Positions 17,196 through 25,690 are shown, counted from the first letter of the stretch. The stretch is DNA of 64,000 nt from Candidatus Eremiobacteraceae bacterium (GCA_035710745.1 DASTCX010000013.1:1-64000), one strand, 5' to 3'. Notes: generated by a model not told the origin, from the letters alone. Translations and numbers: made by a program.

Positions 17196-19612
17196 GTCGC
17201 ATCGACTGCGTCGACGTCGTCGTCGACGTGCCGGCGGCTCGGCTTGCGGAAGCTTTCACATATCTCGTCGGCGGATCTGAAGCGCGCATCGGAGCGCGCG
17301 TGCGCGTGCCCTTCGGGGGCCGCTCCGTCGGCGGATGGATCGTGTCCGAGAGACGGGCCGCGGTCGATCCGGAATCGCTCAAACCGATCGAATCGGATGA
17401 AGAAGAACCGCGCTCGCTCGACCCGTCGCTCGTGCGCCTCGCCGGCTGGCTCCACAAGCGCTACGCGTGCAGTTACCGAGAAGCCATCGCCGCGGTGGCG
17501 GGCAAAGGATCGTCGCGCGCGAGCGGGGCGCTTTATCGATTCGTCGTTGCGGTTGACGATGGAGCCGGAACCAATGCCGAACCCGCCTCAGCCGAGCCTC
17601 GCTCGGCCTACCAGATATTCGCAAAGCGATTCGGGGAAAAGCCGTTCGCGGCGCTCGCTGCGCTGAGGGCGATGCGAGACGCGGGCGTACGGATCTCGTT
17701 GACGGCCGTTTTGCGAGAACTCGACCGGCTTATCCGCGCACGGGTGATCGAGCGCGTCGATCGACCATCTCCGAAGCCGCAGGCGCCGAAAACGATCAGG
17801 ATCATCGCCGTCGTTCATCCGGAGCGTGCGTCCAACGCGGCGCAAAAGCGGATCGTCGCGGCGCTTCCGGCAGACGGTCGCGGTATGCCGCTCGCCGAAC
17901 TCGTGCGCGCAGCCTCGACGACTCCGCAAACGATCAAACGCGCGGTCGAGGCCGGCGTTTGTTCGATGCGCCAAACCGCGGTCACCGCCGAGCTCGAGAT
18001 TGCCGCACATCCGCGCACGACCCTCGTTCCGACTGCGGCACAGCGAGACGCGATCGAGGCGATCGGCGAAAGCGTACGCGAAGGCGGTGTCGTCTTGCTC
18101 CAGGGAGTCACCGGCTCCGGCAAGACGCTCGTCTACGCACGAGCCATCGAGCAGGTGCGTGCGAGCGGTGGGCGCGCGATCGTCCTGGTGCCCGAGATCG
18201 CGCTGACGCCGCAGACCGCCGGTCGCATCGCGCAGCCCTTCGGATCGCGCGTCGCCGTCGTGCACAGCGCTATGTCGGACGGCGATCGCGCCCGCGTTTG
18301 GGCGTCTGCGGCGAACGGTTCAATCGACGTCGTCGTCGGCGCCCGTTCCGCCGTCTTCGCGCCGCTGCCGGACGTGCGCCTCATCGTCGTCGACGAAGAG
18401 CACGAGCCATCGTACAAGCAGGACGTCGCGCCTCGGTACGACGCCGCTGCGGTGGCGCGCGAGCGGATGCGCAACGTCGGCGGCGCCGTCGTGCTCGGTT
18501 CGGCGACTCCGAGCCTCGAATCGTACGCAGAGGCCTTGGGAGGCGGCATCCGGCACCTGCGGCTGCGCGACCGCGCGACCGCAGCGCCGCTGCCGCCCGT
18601 CGAGATCGTCGACATGTCGGGTGAGTCGGGATCGCGGACGCGCAGGCCGCTCGGTGTGGCGCTCGTCGGCGCGATCGAGCAGGCGCTCGCGCAGCGCGAG
18701 AAGGCCTTGCTGTTCGTCAACCGGCGCGGCTACGCCGGACTGCTCCTCTGTCGCGCGTGCGGTTACGCGCCGGCGTGCCGGCGGTGTTCGATATCGCTTG
18801 TGGTGCACGTCGCCGATGGTTCGATGCGCTGCCACATCTGCGGTGACGCGTACAGAGTCGCGGTGCGCTGCCCACGGTGCAATTCCGAGGACCTCAAGCC
18901 GTTCGGCTTCGGCACGCAACGCGTGGAAGAAGAAGTGCGAGCGCTGTTCCCTGCCGCGCGAATCGTCCGCATGGATTCCGATACGACCGGTACGCGCGGC
19001 TCGCACCGCGAACTACTGGAGACGTTCGGCGCCGATGCCGACATCCTCGTCGGCACGCAGATGATCGCAAAGGGCCTTGACTTTCCCACCGTGACGGTCG
19101 TGGGCGTCGTCGCAGCGGACATCGATCTCAATCGGCCGGATTTTCGCGCTGCCGAGCGCACGTTCGGCCTACTGACACAGGTCGCCGGCCGTGCAGGTCG
19201 CGCGTCGCCGGGAGCGCGCGTCGTCGTCCAGACCTACGCGCCGGATCACTATGCCGTCCAGTTGGCGGCTCGACACGATTACGATGCATTCGCGGCGAAA
19301 GAGCTGGCGCTGCGACGCGAGCTGCATTACCCGCCGTTCGGCAAGCTCGCGTACCTGTCGGTCGCTTCGCCGGACGCCGCGGCGGCATCGGGCACGGCAA
19401 GCGCGATCGCGCAGGCGTTGCGTGACCGCGCGGACGGCGTCGAGGTCTTGGGTCCCGCCTTCGAACCGGTCGCGAAAGCCCGCGGCGAATATCGTATGCG
19501 CATCGCTCTCAAAGCCGATTCCGAGGAAGATCTGCTCGGCTCGGTCGATGCGGCCCGCGCACATCGCATCCCGAGCGGCGTCCGCCTGACCGCGATCGTC
19601 GACCCCCGCTAG
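17192..19612 (+). CDS. priA: Primosomal protein N' (replication restart helicase)
   Basis: An 806-residue superfamily 2 helicase that reloads the replisome at stalled forks. Order: N-terminal 3'-DNA-binding domain (about 1-105), a winged-helix-like region, then the helicase core with Walker A GVTGSGKT (about 308-315), DEEH box VVDEEHEPSYKQ (about 403-414) and QVAGRAGRA. A zinc module of eight Cys (CRACGYAPACRRC through CHICGDAYRVAVRCPRC) lies at about 527-570, complete. ATG 17192 overlaps the aroB stop. Length is slightly above E. coli PriA. Confidence 0.96.
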   Translation: MSRIDCVDVVVDVPAARLAEAFTYLVGGSEARIGARVRVPFGGRSVGGWIVSERRAAVDPESLKPIESDEEEPRSLDPSLVRLAGWLHKRYACSYREAIAAVAGKGSSRASGALYRFVVAVDDGAGTNAEPASAEPRSAYQIFAKRFGEKPFAALAALRAMRDAGVRISLTAVLRELDRLIRARVIERVDRPSPKPQAPKTIRIIAVVHPERASNAAQKRIVAALPADGRGMPLAELVRAASTTPQTIKRAVEAGVCSMRQTAVTAELEIAAHPRTTLVPTAAQRDAIEAIGESVREGGVVLLQGVTGSGKTLVYARAIEQVRASGGRAIVLVPEIALTPQTAGRIAQPFGSRVAVVHSAMSDGDRARVWASAANGSIDVVVGARSAVFAPLPDVRLIVVDEEHEPSYKQDVAPRYDAAAVARERMRNVGGAVVLGSATPSLESYAEALGGGIRHLRLRDRATAAPLPPVEIVDMSGESGSRTRRPLGVALVGAIEQALAQREKALLFVNRRGYAGLLLCRACGYAPACRRCSISLVVHVADGSMRCHICGDAYRVAVRCPRCNSEDLKPFGFGTQRVEEEVRALFPAARIVRMDSDTTGTRGSHRELLETFGADADILVGTQMIAKGLDFPTVTVVGVVAADIDLNRPDFRAAERTFGLLTQVAGRAGRASPGARVVVQTYAPDHYAVQLAARHDYDAFAAKELALRRELHYPPFGKLAYLSVASPDAAAASGTASAIAQALRDRADGVEVLGPAFEPVAKARGEYRMRIALKADSEEDLLGSVDAARAHRIPSGVRLTAIVDPR

Positions 19613-19630
19613 CTCGACTTAGAGCGAAAT

Positions 19631-19662
19631 GGGAGCGGTCGAGATAAATCTCGACCGCTCCC
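19631..19662. repeat. Perfect 32-bp interspersed palindrome
   Basis: GGGAGCGGTCGAGAT followed by AA/ATCTCGACCGCTCCC: the consensus singlet, fully symmetric. It lies between the convergent priA and beta-barrel genes, where as RNA it would form a strong hairpin on either strand and may act as a bidirectional terminator. Confidence 0.9.
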
Positions 19663-19684
19663 TAGTCAGCTCGAAGTGAACTAC

Positions 19685-20380
19685 TTAGAACGTGGCGCCG
19701 ACGCCGATCTCGACGCCCGACAGTGATCGCGGCGAAAAGCTCGCCGCTGAGAAATTCTGATCCGAGAATCCGATGCGACCGAAAAGCCCCGACGTGCCGG
19801 GCGGCGTGAATGCGAGTCCGAGCCGGAGCACGGTCAGACCGCCGCGCGTCGTGCCCGATGGAAGCGACGGATAGTAGAACCCCGACCCGTAGAGCGAGAT
19901 CCTGCGCGCGAAGTCGGGCAGCACGGTGAGGCCGAGACCCAAACCGCTCGACGTGGCGTGCGCGGTCGATCGCTGTAGCGCCGCGTAGCCGATTCCGATC
20001 GCGAGCGGCGTCTTCGAGAACTGGTAGAGTCCGTTCACATCGAGGCGAGATTCGACCGATGAGTCGTCGCCGTGGATGTTGACGTCTTCGAAATGAAGTG
20101 TCGCCAAATACGAATCGGAGAGGCGGCCTTGCAGCTCTAGCTCGTATCCGGTCGACCCCGCGGCTTTGAAGGGTGCGGGCGTCGGCGACGCCGGCACGAT
20201 CCCGCCGGATCCGTTCAACGTCATGACGCCGAAGAGCGCGTAGCCGCCGCTGCCTACGCCGGCGCTTGCGCTCGGCGACGGGCTCGGGAACGGACTGGAC
20301 TCATCGGCATTCGCGCTCGGGCGCTGCACGATGAAGAGCGCGGCGAGGACTGCCAGCAGTCCGGCCGCGGCGACGCGCAC
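19685..20380 (-). CDS. Secreted beta-barrel-like protein
   Basis: 231 residues with a signal peptide (about 1-26, MRVAAAGLLAVLAALFIVQ) and a Ser/Pro-rich linker (FPSPSPSASAG). Alternating hydrophobic and polar strands with Gly/Ser turns follow to a C-terminal Phe (VEIGVGATF), the hallmark of outer-membrane beta-barrels. No named family was recognised. GTG 20380 is 3 nt after the rpsT stop, so the two genes share a transcript from the rpsT promoter. A stand-alone promoter is not possible in the gap. Confidence 0.75.
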   Translation of the reverse strand: MRVAAAGLLAVLAALFIVQRPSANADESSPFPSPSPSASAGVGSGGYALFGVMTLNGSGGIVPASPTPAPFKAAGSTGYELELQGRLSDSYLATLHFEDVNIHGDDSSVESRLDVNGLYQFSKTPLAIGIGYAALQRSTAHATSSGLGLGLTVLPDFARRISLYGSGFYYPSLPSGTTRGGLTVLRLGLAFTPPGTSGLFGRIGFSDQNFSAASFSPRSLSGVEIGVGATF

Positions 20381-20383
20381 GGC

Positions 20384-20632
20384 TTACGCCTTCGCGCTCT
20401 TAGCCCGTTTCGCGAGCCGCGACTTCTTGCGGTTCGCCTTGTTCTTATGGATGATGCCGCGCGCGGCGGCCTTGTCGAACGCCGAGGCCGCGGCCGTGCG
20501 GTCGGCGTCGGTCGCGCCGGCTCCGCCGGCCTTTTTCCCGAGCGTCTTGAGCTTGCTCGTGACCGCCTGATTGCGCTGCCGTCGTTTCTCAGAAGCGCGA
20601 GTCCACTTGATCGCTGCCTTTATGTTCGGCAC
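20384..20632 (-). CDS. rpsT: 30S ribosomal protein S20
   Basis: 82 residues, Lys/Arg/Ala-rich all-helical protein. PNIKAAIKWTRASEKRRQRNQ at the N-terminus and the C-terminal ARGIIHKNKANRKKSRLAKR match bS20, which binds 16S rRNA. GTG 20632 is chosen over the longer open frame because the S20 family begins at MPNIKxAxKR; AAAGGGA precedes it. A promoter is visible upstream. Confidence 0.95.
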   Translation of the reverse strand: MPNIKAAIKWTRASEKRRQRNQAVTSKLKTLGKKAGGAGATDADRTAAASAFDKAAARGIIHKNKANRKKSRLAKRAKSAKA

Positions 20633-20691
20633 GAAGTCCCTTTCCGGATGTCTGCGTGTGGGCGTCGAGCGTGACGCCAAAAATCCGCACC

Positions 20692-20721
20692 ATCATACCA
20701 TGCGGCGACCGTCGCGGGCAA
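20692..20721 (-). promoter_or_regulatory. Probable sigma-70 promoter of rpsT
   Basis: On the minus strand TTGCCC (20721-20716) and TATGAT (20697-20692) are separated by 18 nt. The predicted start leaves a leader of about 55 nt before the rpsT GTG. Confidence 0.6.
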
Positions 20722-20759
20722 GCGAGCACGGGACATCTGGAGGTGGCAAAGTCGCTGCG

Positions 20760-21617
20760 GTGAACGATTGCGCGCTTGTGAATAACGCGATCGTCAGACT
20801 CATCGCAAGTCCGCCGCTTCCGCCGCACGTCCTCGACGACATCGCCGCTTCGATCGAAGCTGGCAGCACGTTGCTCGCGGCCCACAACGACCACGACGTC
20901 AACGCGTCCGCGCTGAGCTTCCGCGCTGGTGCAGACGATTTCATCGGGGTCCTCGAGCCGCTGTCGGACAAGATCGGCAAAGGGCTGGCCGCGGGCAGAG
21001 CGTTTCGCTTCGACATCATGCTCGACGAGCCGGCCGTATTCGCCGACGAACCGATCAGAAGCCTCGCGGTGCACATGCACGGTTCGTTCGCAGCGCCGGT
21101 CTTCGTGGCTCGCCGCGACAAGCCGGCGGCTGCGTGGGCGTTCGACCGGCCGATGCCGTGGGGGCGCAAAGGTCTCGCGGTCGGTCAAGCCGCGCCGATG
21201 CTGCCGTACGGCGGATCGGACTGCCTAGGCGTTGCGCTCGAGCTGACTCGCCCGACGCTTGTCCTCAAAGCGCGGCTCGAAGATGTTCCCGAGCATGGGC
21301 TCGTCAAAGCGTGCGCCGCCGTCGGTGGGGCGGAGAGCGGATTTTCTGAGGTAGGCGCGTACGCTGCCGTGTCCGCTGCCGATGGTGCGTCCGTCGTCAT
21401 CCTCGAGTTCGGCGACGCGGCGAAGTCGCCGATCGTCCGAACGCTCACCGTGCTCGACATCGAGGCGCGTCGCTACGGGGGCAGGTTGGGGATGACCGCG
21501 CTGCTGTCGCACGTGCCGCTCGATGCGCTCTTGGACACGCTGTCGCTCGAGACCGGACTGAACGCGACGCCGGCGCAAGTGTTGGAGACGCACTTGCCCG
21601 ACGACCGCGCGCGTTAA
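20760..21617 (+). CDS. Conserved-context protein of unknown function upstream of cdaA
   Basis: About 285 residues with no recognised family. The sequence is soluble in character (no signal peptide or membrane helix), with an alpha start (LVNNAIVRLIASPPLPPHVLDDIAASIEAG) and a mixed alpha/beta remainder (RSLAVHMHGSFAAPVFVARRDKPAAAW, LGVALELTRPTLVLKARLEDV). GTG 20760 has GGAGG 16 nt upstream; ATG 20700 is an alternative adding 20 residues. It ends 8 nt before cdaA, so it is probably co-transcribed with the c-di-AMP synthase operon and could modulate it, but this is inference from position only. Confidence 0.75.
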   Translation: MNDCALVNNAIVRLIASPPLPPHVLDDIAASIEAGSTLLAAHNDHDVNASALSFRAGADDFIGVLEPLSDKIGKGLAAGRAFRFDIMLDEPAVFADEPIRSLAVHMHGSFAAPVFVARRDKPAAAWAFDRPMPWGRKGLAVGQAAPMLPYGGSDCLGVALELTRPTLVLKARLEDVPEHGLVKACAAVGGAESGFSEVGAYAAVSAADGASVVILEFGDAAKSPIVRTLTVLDIEARRYGGRLGMTALLSHVPLDALLDTLSLETGLNATPAQVLETHLPDDRAR

Positions 21618-21625
21618 GCGTATCG

Positions 21626-22492
21626 ATGGAACTGCCGCACATCACGTTCGGCTGGACCGATGTCCTCGACGTCGTGCTCACCGCCTACGTCGTCTACGTC
21701 GTGCTCTTGCTCATCCGCGGAACGCGCGCCGTGCAGATATTGCAAGGCATCGCGCTCCTGCTCGTGCTTCGGCTCATCGCGCAGGGACTGCACCTATGGA
21801 CGATGCTCTCGATCTTCAACGGTTTGCTCATCGCGTCCGGCGTCGCGATACCGGTCGTATTCCAGCCGGAGCTGCGCCGGGCGCTTGCGCTGCTCGGCAC
21901 CGGTGAGTTCCTCGAAGGCCGAGGCGCGCACCACGGCGCCGGCACCGACGGCGAGGTCGCGGGGATCGTCGGACGAGCGGCCGCTAATTTTGCGCGCGGC
22001 GCGATCGGCGCCATCATCGTCATCGAGCGCGCCACCGGCCTCGAGGAGTACGTCGAGAGCGGCCGCGTGCTCGACGCGCGGATCTCCTACGAGTTGCTGT
22101 TGACGCTTTTCGCGCCGAAGACGCCGCTCCACGACGGCGCGGTCATCGTTCGCCGCGACCGCATCGTCGCGGCCGGTTGCTTCTTGCCGCTCTCGGAGGC
22201 GACCGTCGACCGCCGCATCGGCACGCGGCACCGGGCGGCGCTTGGATTGACGGAGCAGACGGATTCGATCGTGCTGCTCGTGTCGGAGGAGACGGGCGAC
22301 ATCGAGATCGCGCGCGCAGGTCGTCTGACACTCGTAGGCAAGGGTGCCGAGGACGCGACTTCGGCGCTCCTGCAGGCGATGGCGCCGGCATCGACGGCGC
22401 AGAACGTCTCGTTCATCGACAGGGTGAGGATGCTATGGGGCAGAGCGGATGGCGCTGCTGATCGATTCGGTAAGACGCAACTTCGGCCTTAA
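21626..22492 (+). CDS. cdaA: Diadenylate cyclase (c-di-AMP synthase, CdaA type)
   Basis: A membrane enzyme condensing two ATP to c-di-AMP. Three N-terminal membrane helices (about residues 12-85) precede the DAC domain (about 95-260), which carries both catalytic signatures: LHDGAVIV (DGA, about 169-176) and GTRHRAALG (RHR, about 199-207). The FQPELRRALALLG segment before the domain is also typical. 288 aa is normal for CdaA. It lies in the classic order cdaA-cdaR-glmM, in which CdaR and GlmM are known regulators of the cyclase. Confidence 0.96.
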   Translation: MELPHITFGWTDVLDVVLTAYVVYVVLLLIRGTRAVQILQGIALLLVLRLIAQGLHLWTMLSIFNGLLIASGVAIPVVFQPELRRALALLGTGEFLEGRGAHHGAGTDGEVAGIVGRAAANFARGAIGAIIVIERATGLEEYVESGRVLDARISYELLLTLFAPKTPLHDGAVIVRRDRIVAAGCFLPLSEATVDRRIGTRHRAALGLTEQTDSIVLLVSEETGDIEIARAGRLTLVGKGAEDATSALLQAMAPASTAQNVSFIDRVRMLWGRADGAADRFGKTQLRP

Positions 22493-23129
22493 GGTGACGG
22501 CCGTCGTCGTCTCGGTCGCGCTGTGGTTCACGCTGAACTATTTCGGCAGCTCGCAAGACGTCTTTTCGAAGACGCTCGAACTGCCGCTAGCGGTGCGCGG
22601 GCTCGGCGCTGGGTTCGTCGCGGCCCCTCAAGTCGAGACGGTGAGGGTCGACCTTTCGGGCCCGCGACCCGACGTCGAGAGCGCAACCGTCTCGGATCTC
22701 TCCGCATTCGTCGATTGCTCGGGACGTCAGACCGGCGTTTACTCGTTCGCGGTGAACGTCGTCGGGCGCGATGCCGATAAGGTTAAGGTAGTGACTCCCG
22801 ATCAAGCGGTCGTCTCGATCGATCGGTACGCCTTTCGAGCGGTCCCAGTGCTCGCGCGCGGCGCGGGCGGGACCTTGCTGGCAAACGCCGTGGTCGCGCC
22901 TTCGACCATCGAAGTGGCTGGCGGCGCATCGACGGTCGCGAAAGTCGTCGCGGTCCAAGTCGTCGTGCCGGAACCCGGCGCGCTGCCCGCCGGCTTTGCT
23001 GCCGTCATGAAACCGGATCCGATCGACGGCGCATTGCAGCCGGTGCGTGGCGTCACCGTTCTCGGCGTCGTCCGCGTGACCGCGCCGACCGGCTCGACCT
23101 CGCCGGACCTCGGTACGACACCGAAATGA
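22449..23129 (+). CDS. cdaR: YbbR-domain protein, CdaA regulator
   Basis: 226 residues. A short cytoplasmic N-terminus is followed by one membrane helix (about 13-34, LKVTAVVVSVALWFTLNYF). YbbR beta-repeats sit outside (about 40-115 and 120-200; VRGLGAGFVAAPQVETVRVDLSG is typical of repeat 1). In Firmicutes CdaR modulates CdaA through its membrane segment. ATG 22449 overlaps the end of cdaA by 44 nt, and its stop overlaps the glmM ATG. It has two to three repeats, shorter than the four in Bacillus CdaR. Confidence 0.88.
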   Translation: MALLIDSVRRNFGLKVTAVVVSVALWFTLNYFGSSQDVFSKTLELPLAVRGLGAGFVAAPQVETVRVDLSGPRPDVESATVSDLSAFVDCSGRQTGVYSFAVNVVGRDADKVKVVTPDQAVVSIDRYAFRAVPVLARGAGGTLLANAVVAPSTIEVAGGASTVAKVVAVQVVVPEPGALPAGFAAVMKPDPIDGALQPVRGVTVLGVVRVTAPTGSTSPDLGTTPK

Positions 23130-24463
23130 ACCGCCTCTTCGGCACCGACGGCGTCCGCGGCGTCGCGAACGAATTTCTCACGCCGGAGCTCGCCTTTGCG
23201 CTCGGCCGCGCCGGCGCTTCCGTGCTCGCCGCGCACGGTGAGCGGCGTCCGATCCTCGTCGGGCGCGACACGCGGCTTTCGGGACCGATGCTCGAAAACG
23301 CGCTCAGCGCCGGCGTATGCTCGATCGGGCTCGACGTTTGGAAGCTCGGCATCGTCCCGACTCCGGCGGTCGCGTTCTTGACGCGTCAGCTCGAAGCCGC
23401 GGCCGGCGTCATGATCTCCGCGTCACATAATCCCATCGAAGATAACGGCATCAAGTTCTTCGCCGCTGACGGCTGCAAGCTACCCGACACGCTGGAGGAT
23501 GAGATCGCCGGGCATGTCGAGGCGCATCACGAGCTGCCGCGCCCGACCGGAAAGCAGATCGGAACGATCGGCGACCGGACGCGCGACGTGGCGGCGTACG
23601 CCGATCACTGCGTCGCCCTCGGCGGAGATCTCTCCGGCCTCACGGTCGTCGTCGACGGCGCTTACGGGTCTGCCTACGATCTCGCGCCGCGCATCTTACG
23701 GCGCCTCGGAGCAGGCGTCATCCGTCTCCATTGCAAGGACGATGGCGGCCGGATCAACGTCCGCTGCGGCGCGACAGATCTGACGTCGCTGCGCCGCGCC
23801 GTCGCGCGGCACCCGAACAGCATCGGCGTCGCGTTCGATGGCGATGCGGACCGCGCTCTCTTCGTCGACGAAGGCGGGGAGGTCGTCACCGGCGATCACG
23901 TGCTCGCCATCTGGGCGAAGGAACTGCTCGATTCGGACGAGCTGCCGCACAAGACGATCGTCGCGACGGTCATGAGCAATCTCGGCCTCGAGCTGGCGAT
24001 CGCCGCGATGGGCGCGAAGCTCGTGCGGACGGCAGTCGGCGACCGCTACGTCCTCGAGGCGATGCAGCGCGGCGGGTTCAGGATCGGCGGCGAGCAGTCG
24101 GGGCACATCATCGACCTCGAGGCGAACACGACGGGTGACGGCATCGCGACCGCTGTGCGGCTGCTGTCGCTCGCGGCCAAGGCCGGCGCATTGCGCGCGT
24201 TGCGCGAGCGCATGCAGACATATCCGCAGATCCTGGTCAACGTCCGCGTCGACGACAAGCGGTGCGTCGAGCGCGACGGCGTTCGCGATGCGATCGCCGC
24301 GGCCGAAAAATCGATGCGGGGCAAGGGTCGCATCCTTGTGAGGCCGTCAGGCACCGAGCCGCTCATCCGTATCATGATCGAAGGGCAAGACGAGTCCGAA
24401 ATGCGGACGATAGCCCAGTCGATCGCCGACCGCATCGTTGCTGCGGCCCCGTCAATCACATAG
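23126..24463 (+). CDS. glmM: Phosphoglucosamine mutase
   Basis: Interconverts glucosamine-6-P and glucosamine-1-P on the route to UDP-GlcNAc (445 aa). Motifs: MNRLFGTDGVRGVAN start; catalytic phosphoserine loop ISASHNPIEDNGIKFF (about 97-112); metal loop DGDADRALFVDE (about 238-249); sugar loop GGEQSGHII (about 321-329); phosphate loop RPSGTEPLIRIMIEG (about 409-423). ATG 23126 overlaps the cdaR stop. GlmS, the preceding enzyme in the pathway, is encoded at 56.8-58.7 kb. Confidence 0.97.
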   Translation: MNRLFGTDGVRGVANEFLTPELAFALGRAGASVLAAHGERRPILVGRDTRLSGPMLENALSAGVCSIGLDVWKLGIVPTPAVAFLTRQLEAAAGVMISASHNPIEDNGIKFFAADGCKLPDTLEDEIAGHVEAHHELPRPTGKQIGTIGDRTRDVAAYADHCVALGGDLSGLTVVVDGAYGSAYDLAPRILRRLGAGVIRLHCKDDGGRINVRCGATDLTSLRRAVARHPNSIGVAFDGDADRALFVDEGGEVVTGDHVLAIWAKELLDSDELPHKTIVATVMSNLGLELAIAAMGAKLVRTAVGDRYVLEAMQRGGFRIGGEQSGHIIDLEANTTGDGIATAVRLLSLAAKAGALRALRERMQTYPQILVNVRVDDKRCVERDGVRDAIAAAEKSMRGKGRILVRPSGTEPLIRIMIEGQDESEMRTIAQSIADRIVAAAPSIT

Positions 24464-24664
24464 AACCGTTTTACGGGACGCCATAAGAGGACGGCCTGGT
24501 ACGGCCGCGCGAACCCCGGCAAAAGACCCTAGTGATGCGCGGCATTGAGACCGCGCCGCCCTCCCAGTTACCATGGAGGTAGTCAGGCAGACCCGCGAGC
24601 CTGCCATCCATCGCAAGGCCGGTCAAGGCGCCCAGGACGGGCTGCCGCAGCTAGGCCAGACCAA
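24464..24664 (+). other. Unassigned structured leader upstream of the riboswitch
   Basis: About 200 nt between glmM and the c-di-AMP riboswitch, with no ORF of credible codon use. Several hairpins are visible: CGGCC/GGCCG (about 24495-24511), GCGCGG/CCGCGC (about 24538-24557) and GGCAG/CTGCC (about 24589-24606). It may contain the promoter, the glmM transcript end, or a second RNA element. I did not match it to a known RNA family. Confidence 0.5.
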
Positions 24665-24794
24665 GTCGCCGAGTTCGTGAGGCCCTGAGGGCCGGCCACG
24701 AAACGGGGGACCCATCGGTTGGGGTGAGTCCGCGCAGATGAGCGCGGAGGCGCGATCTTTCCCGCGCTAACCCGTCAGCTAACCCCGTAGGCGT
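24665..24794 (+). promoter_or_regulatory. Cyclic di-AMP riboswitch (ydaO/yuaA type)
   Basis: The conserved blocks of the ydaO aptamer appear in order: CGCCGAG (24667-24673), ACGGGGGACC (24703-24712), TTGGGGTGAGTCC (24719-24731), the variable GCGC hairpin with GGAGGCGCGA, then CCCGCGCTAACC and CAGCTAACCCCGTAGGCG (24776-24793). P1 forms from CGCC at 24667 and GGCG at 24790-24793. The downstream SD, GGAAGAGG, begins only 4 nt after P1 and the TTG start 16 nt after, so the likely mode is control of SD access or premature termination. Known members switch off cell-wall hydrolase genes when c-di-AMP is high, and the regulated gene here is one. Confidence 0.92.
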
Positions 24795-24809
24795 TCGGAA
24801 GAGGTACCG

Positions 24810-25589
24810 TTGCGATCTCTCGCTGTTTTTAGCGTTCTCGCGGCCTTTGTCGCCGTTTGTGCGATGCCCGCTGGGGCTGCGAATCTCGTCCACACAGTTG
24901 TGGCCGGAGATACGCTTTGGACCATCGCGCGGGCGAATAACGTCTCAGTCGCGCAGCTCGAGGCGCTCAACCACCTCACCGACGCCAGCATTTTGCAGAT
25001 CGGTGAATCCGTCGTGCTGCGAACCGCGCAGGTAAGACCGACGAAGGTCGCCGCGCGTCACGCATCTGCAAGCGTGCGGCACTCCAAGACTGTTGTCGCG
25101 CAGCGGGTCTCGACGCCCGAACCCGGAGCGATGAAGAACGCCGTTTGGTTTGCGACGCACACCGGCGAAGCGCCGCCGCCGCCCGTCTCCGTAAGTTTCG
25201 AAGTCGCACGGCGCATCCTCGCTTTCGATGAGCGCGTGACGCACACCGCGCTGCGCTACATCGGCGTGCCGTACGTCTGGGGCGGCACGTCCTTCGGCGG
25301 CGTCGACTGTTCGGGCTTCGTGTACGCGGTCTTCGAGCATAACGGCATCGACGTACCGCGCACCGCCGATAGCCAGTTCGAAGTCGGCCGGCCCGTTGCG
25401 ACTCGCGATCTGCAGCCCGGCGATCTCGTGTTCTTCCAGACGTACGCACCCGGCGCGTCGCACGTCGGCATCTATCTCGGCGGCGGCCGATTCGTCCACG
25501 CATCTGCGTCGGACGGCGTACGCATCGACGAACTCTCCATGGATTACTACGCGTCGCGCTACATCGGGGCTCGACGGCTCATCCACTGA
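24810..25589 (+). CDS. LysM and NlpC/P60 peptidoglycan hydrolase
   Basis: A 259-residue secreted endopeptidase. Signal peptide (about 1-25), one LysM domain (about 28-72, HTVVAGDTLWTIARANNVSVAQL), an Arg/Thr-rich linker, and an NlpC/P60 domain (about 145-258). The catalytic Cys is in GVDCSGFVYAVF (about residue 167), the His in GASHVGIYLGGG (about 218) and the third polar residue in RFVHASA (about 230). TTG 24810 is placed by GGAAGAGG at 24797-24804 and gives a proper signal peptide. It should cleave stem-peptide bonds during wall growth and is under the c-di-AMP riboswitch. Confidence 0.95.
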   Translation: MRSLAVFSVLAAFVAVCAMPAGAANLVHTVVAGDTLWTIARANNVSVAQLEALNHLTDASILQIGESVVLRTAQVRPTKVAARHASASVRHSKTVVAQRVSTPEPGAMKNAVWFATHTGEAPPPPVSVSFEVARRILAFDERVTHTALRYIGVPYVWGGTSFGGVDCSGFVYAVFEHNGIDVPRTADSQFEVGRPVATRDLQPGDLVFFQTYAPGASHVGIYLGGGRFVHASASDGVRIDELSMDYYASRYIGARRLIH

Positions 25590-25690
25590 TCTCGGTTGGC
25601 GCGGCGCCGATGTGACGCCGCTCACGCTGGGCCGCACGGACGCATCTTCAGAACCCCAGCCGATAACGTACGTGAGCGGAGGATGTGACC

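Noticed and set aside
24464-24664. Signal recognition particle RNA or 6S RNA in the leader upstream of the riboswitch
   Set aside because: The segment GGTCAAGG ... GCCGCAGC loosely recalls the SRP helix 8 loop, but the GGAA tetraloop and the conserved flanks are missing, and no 6S-type long open stem is clear by eye.
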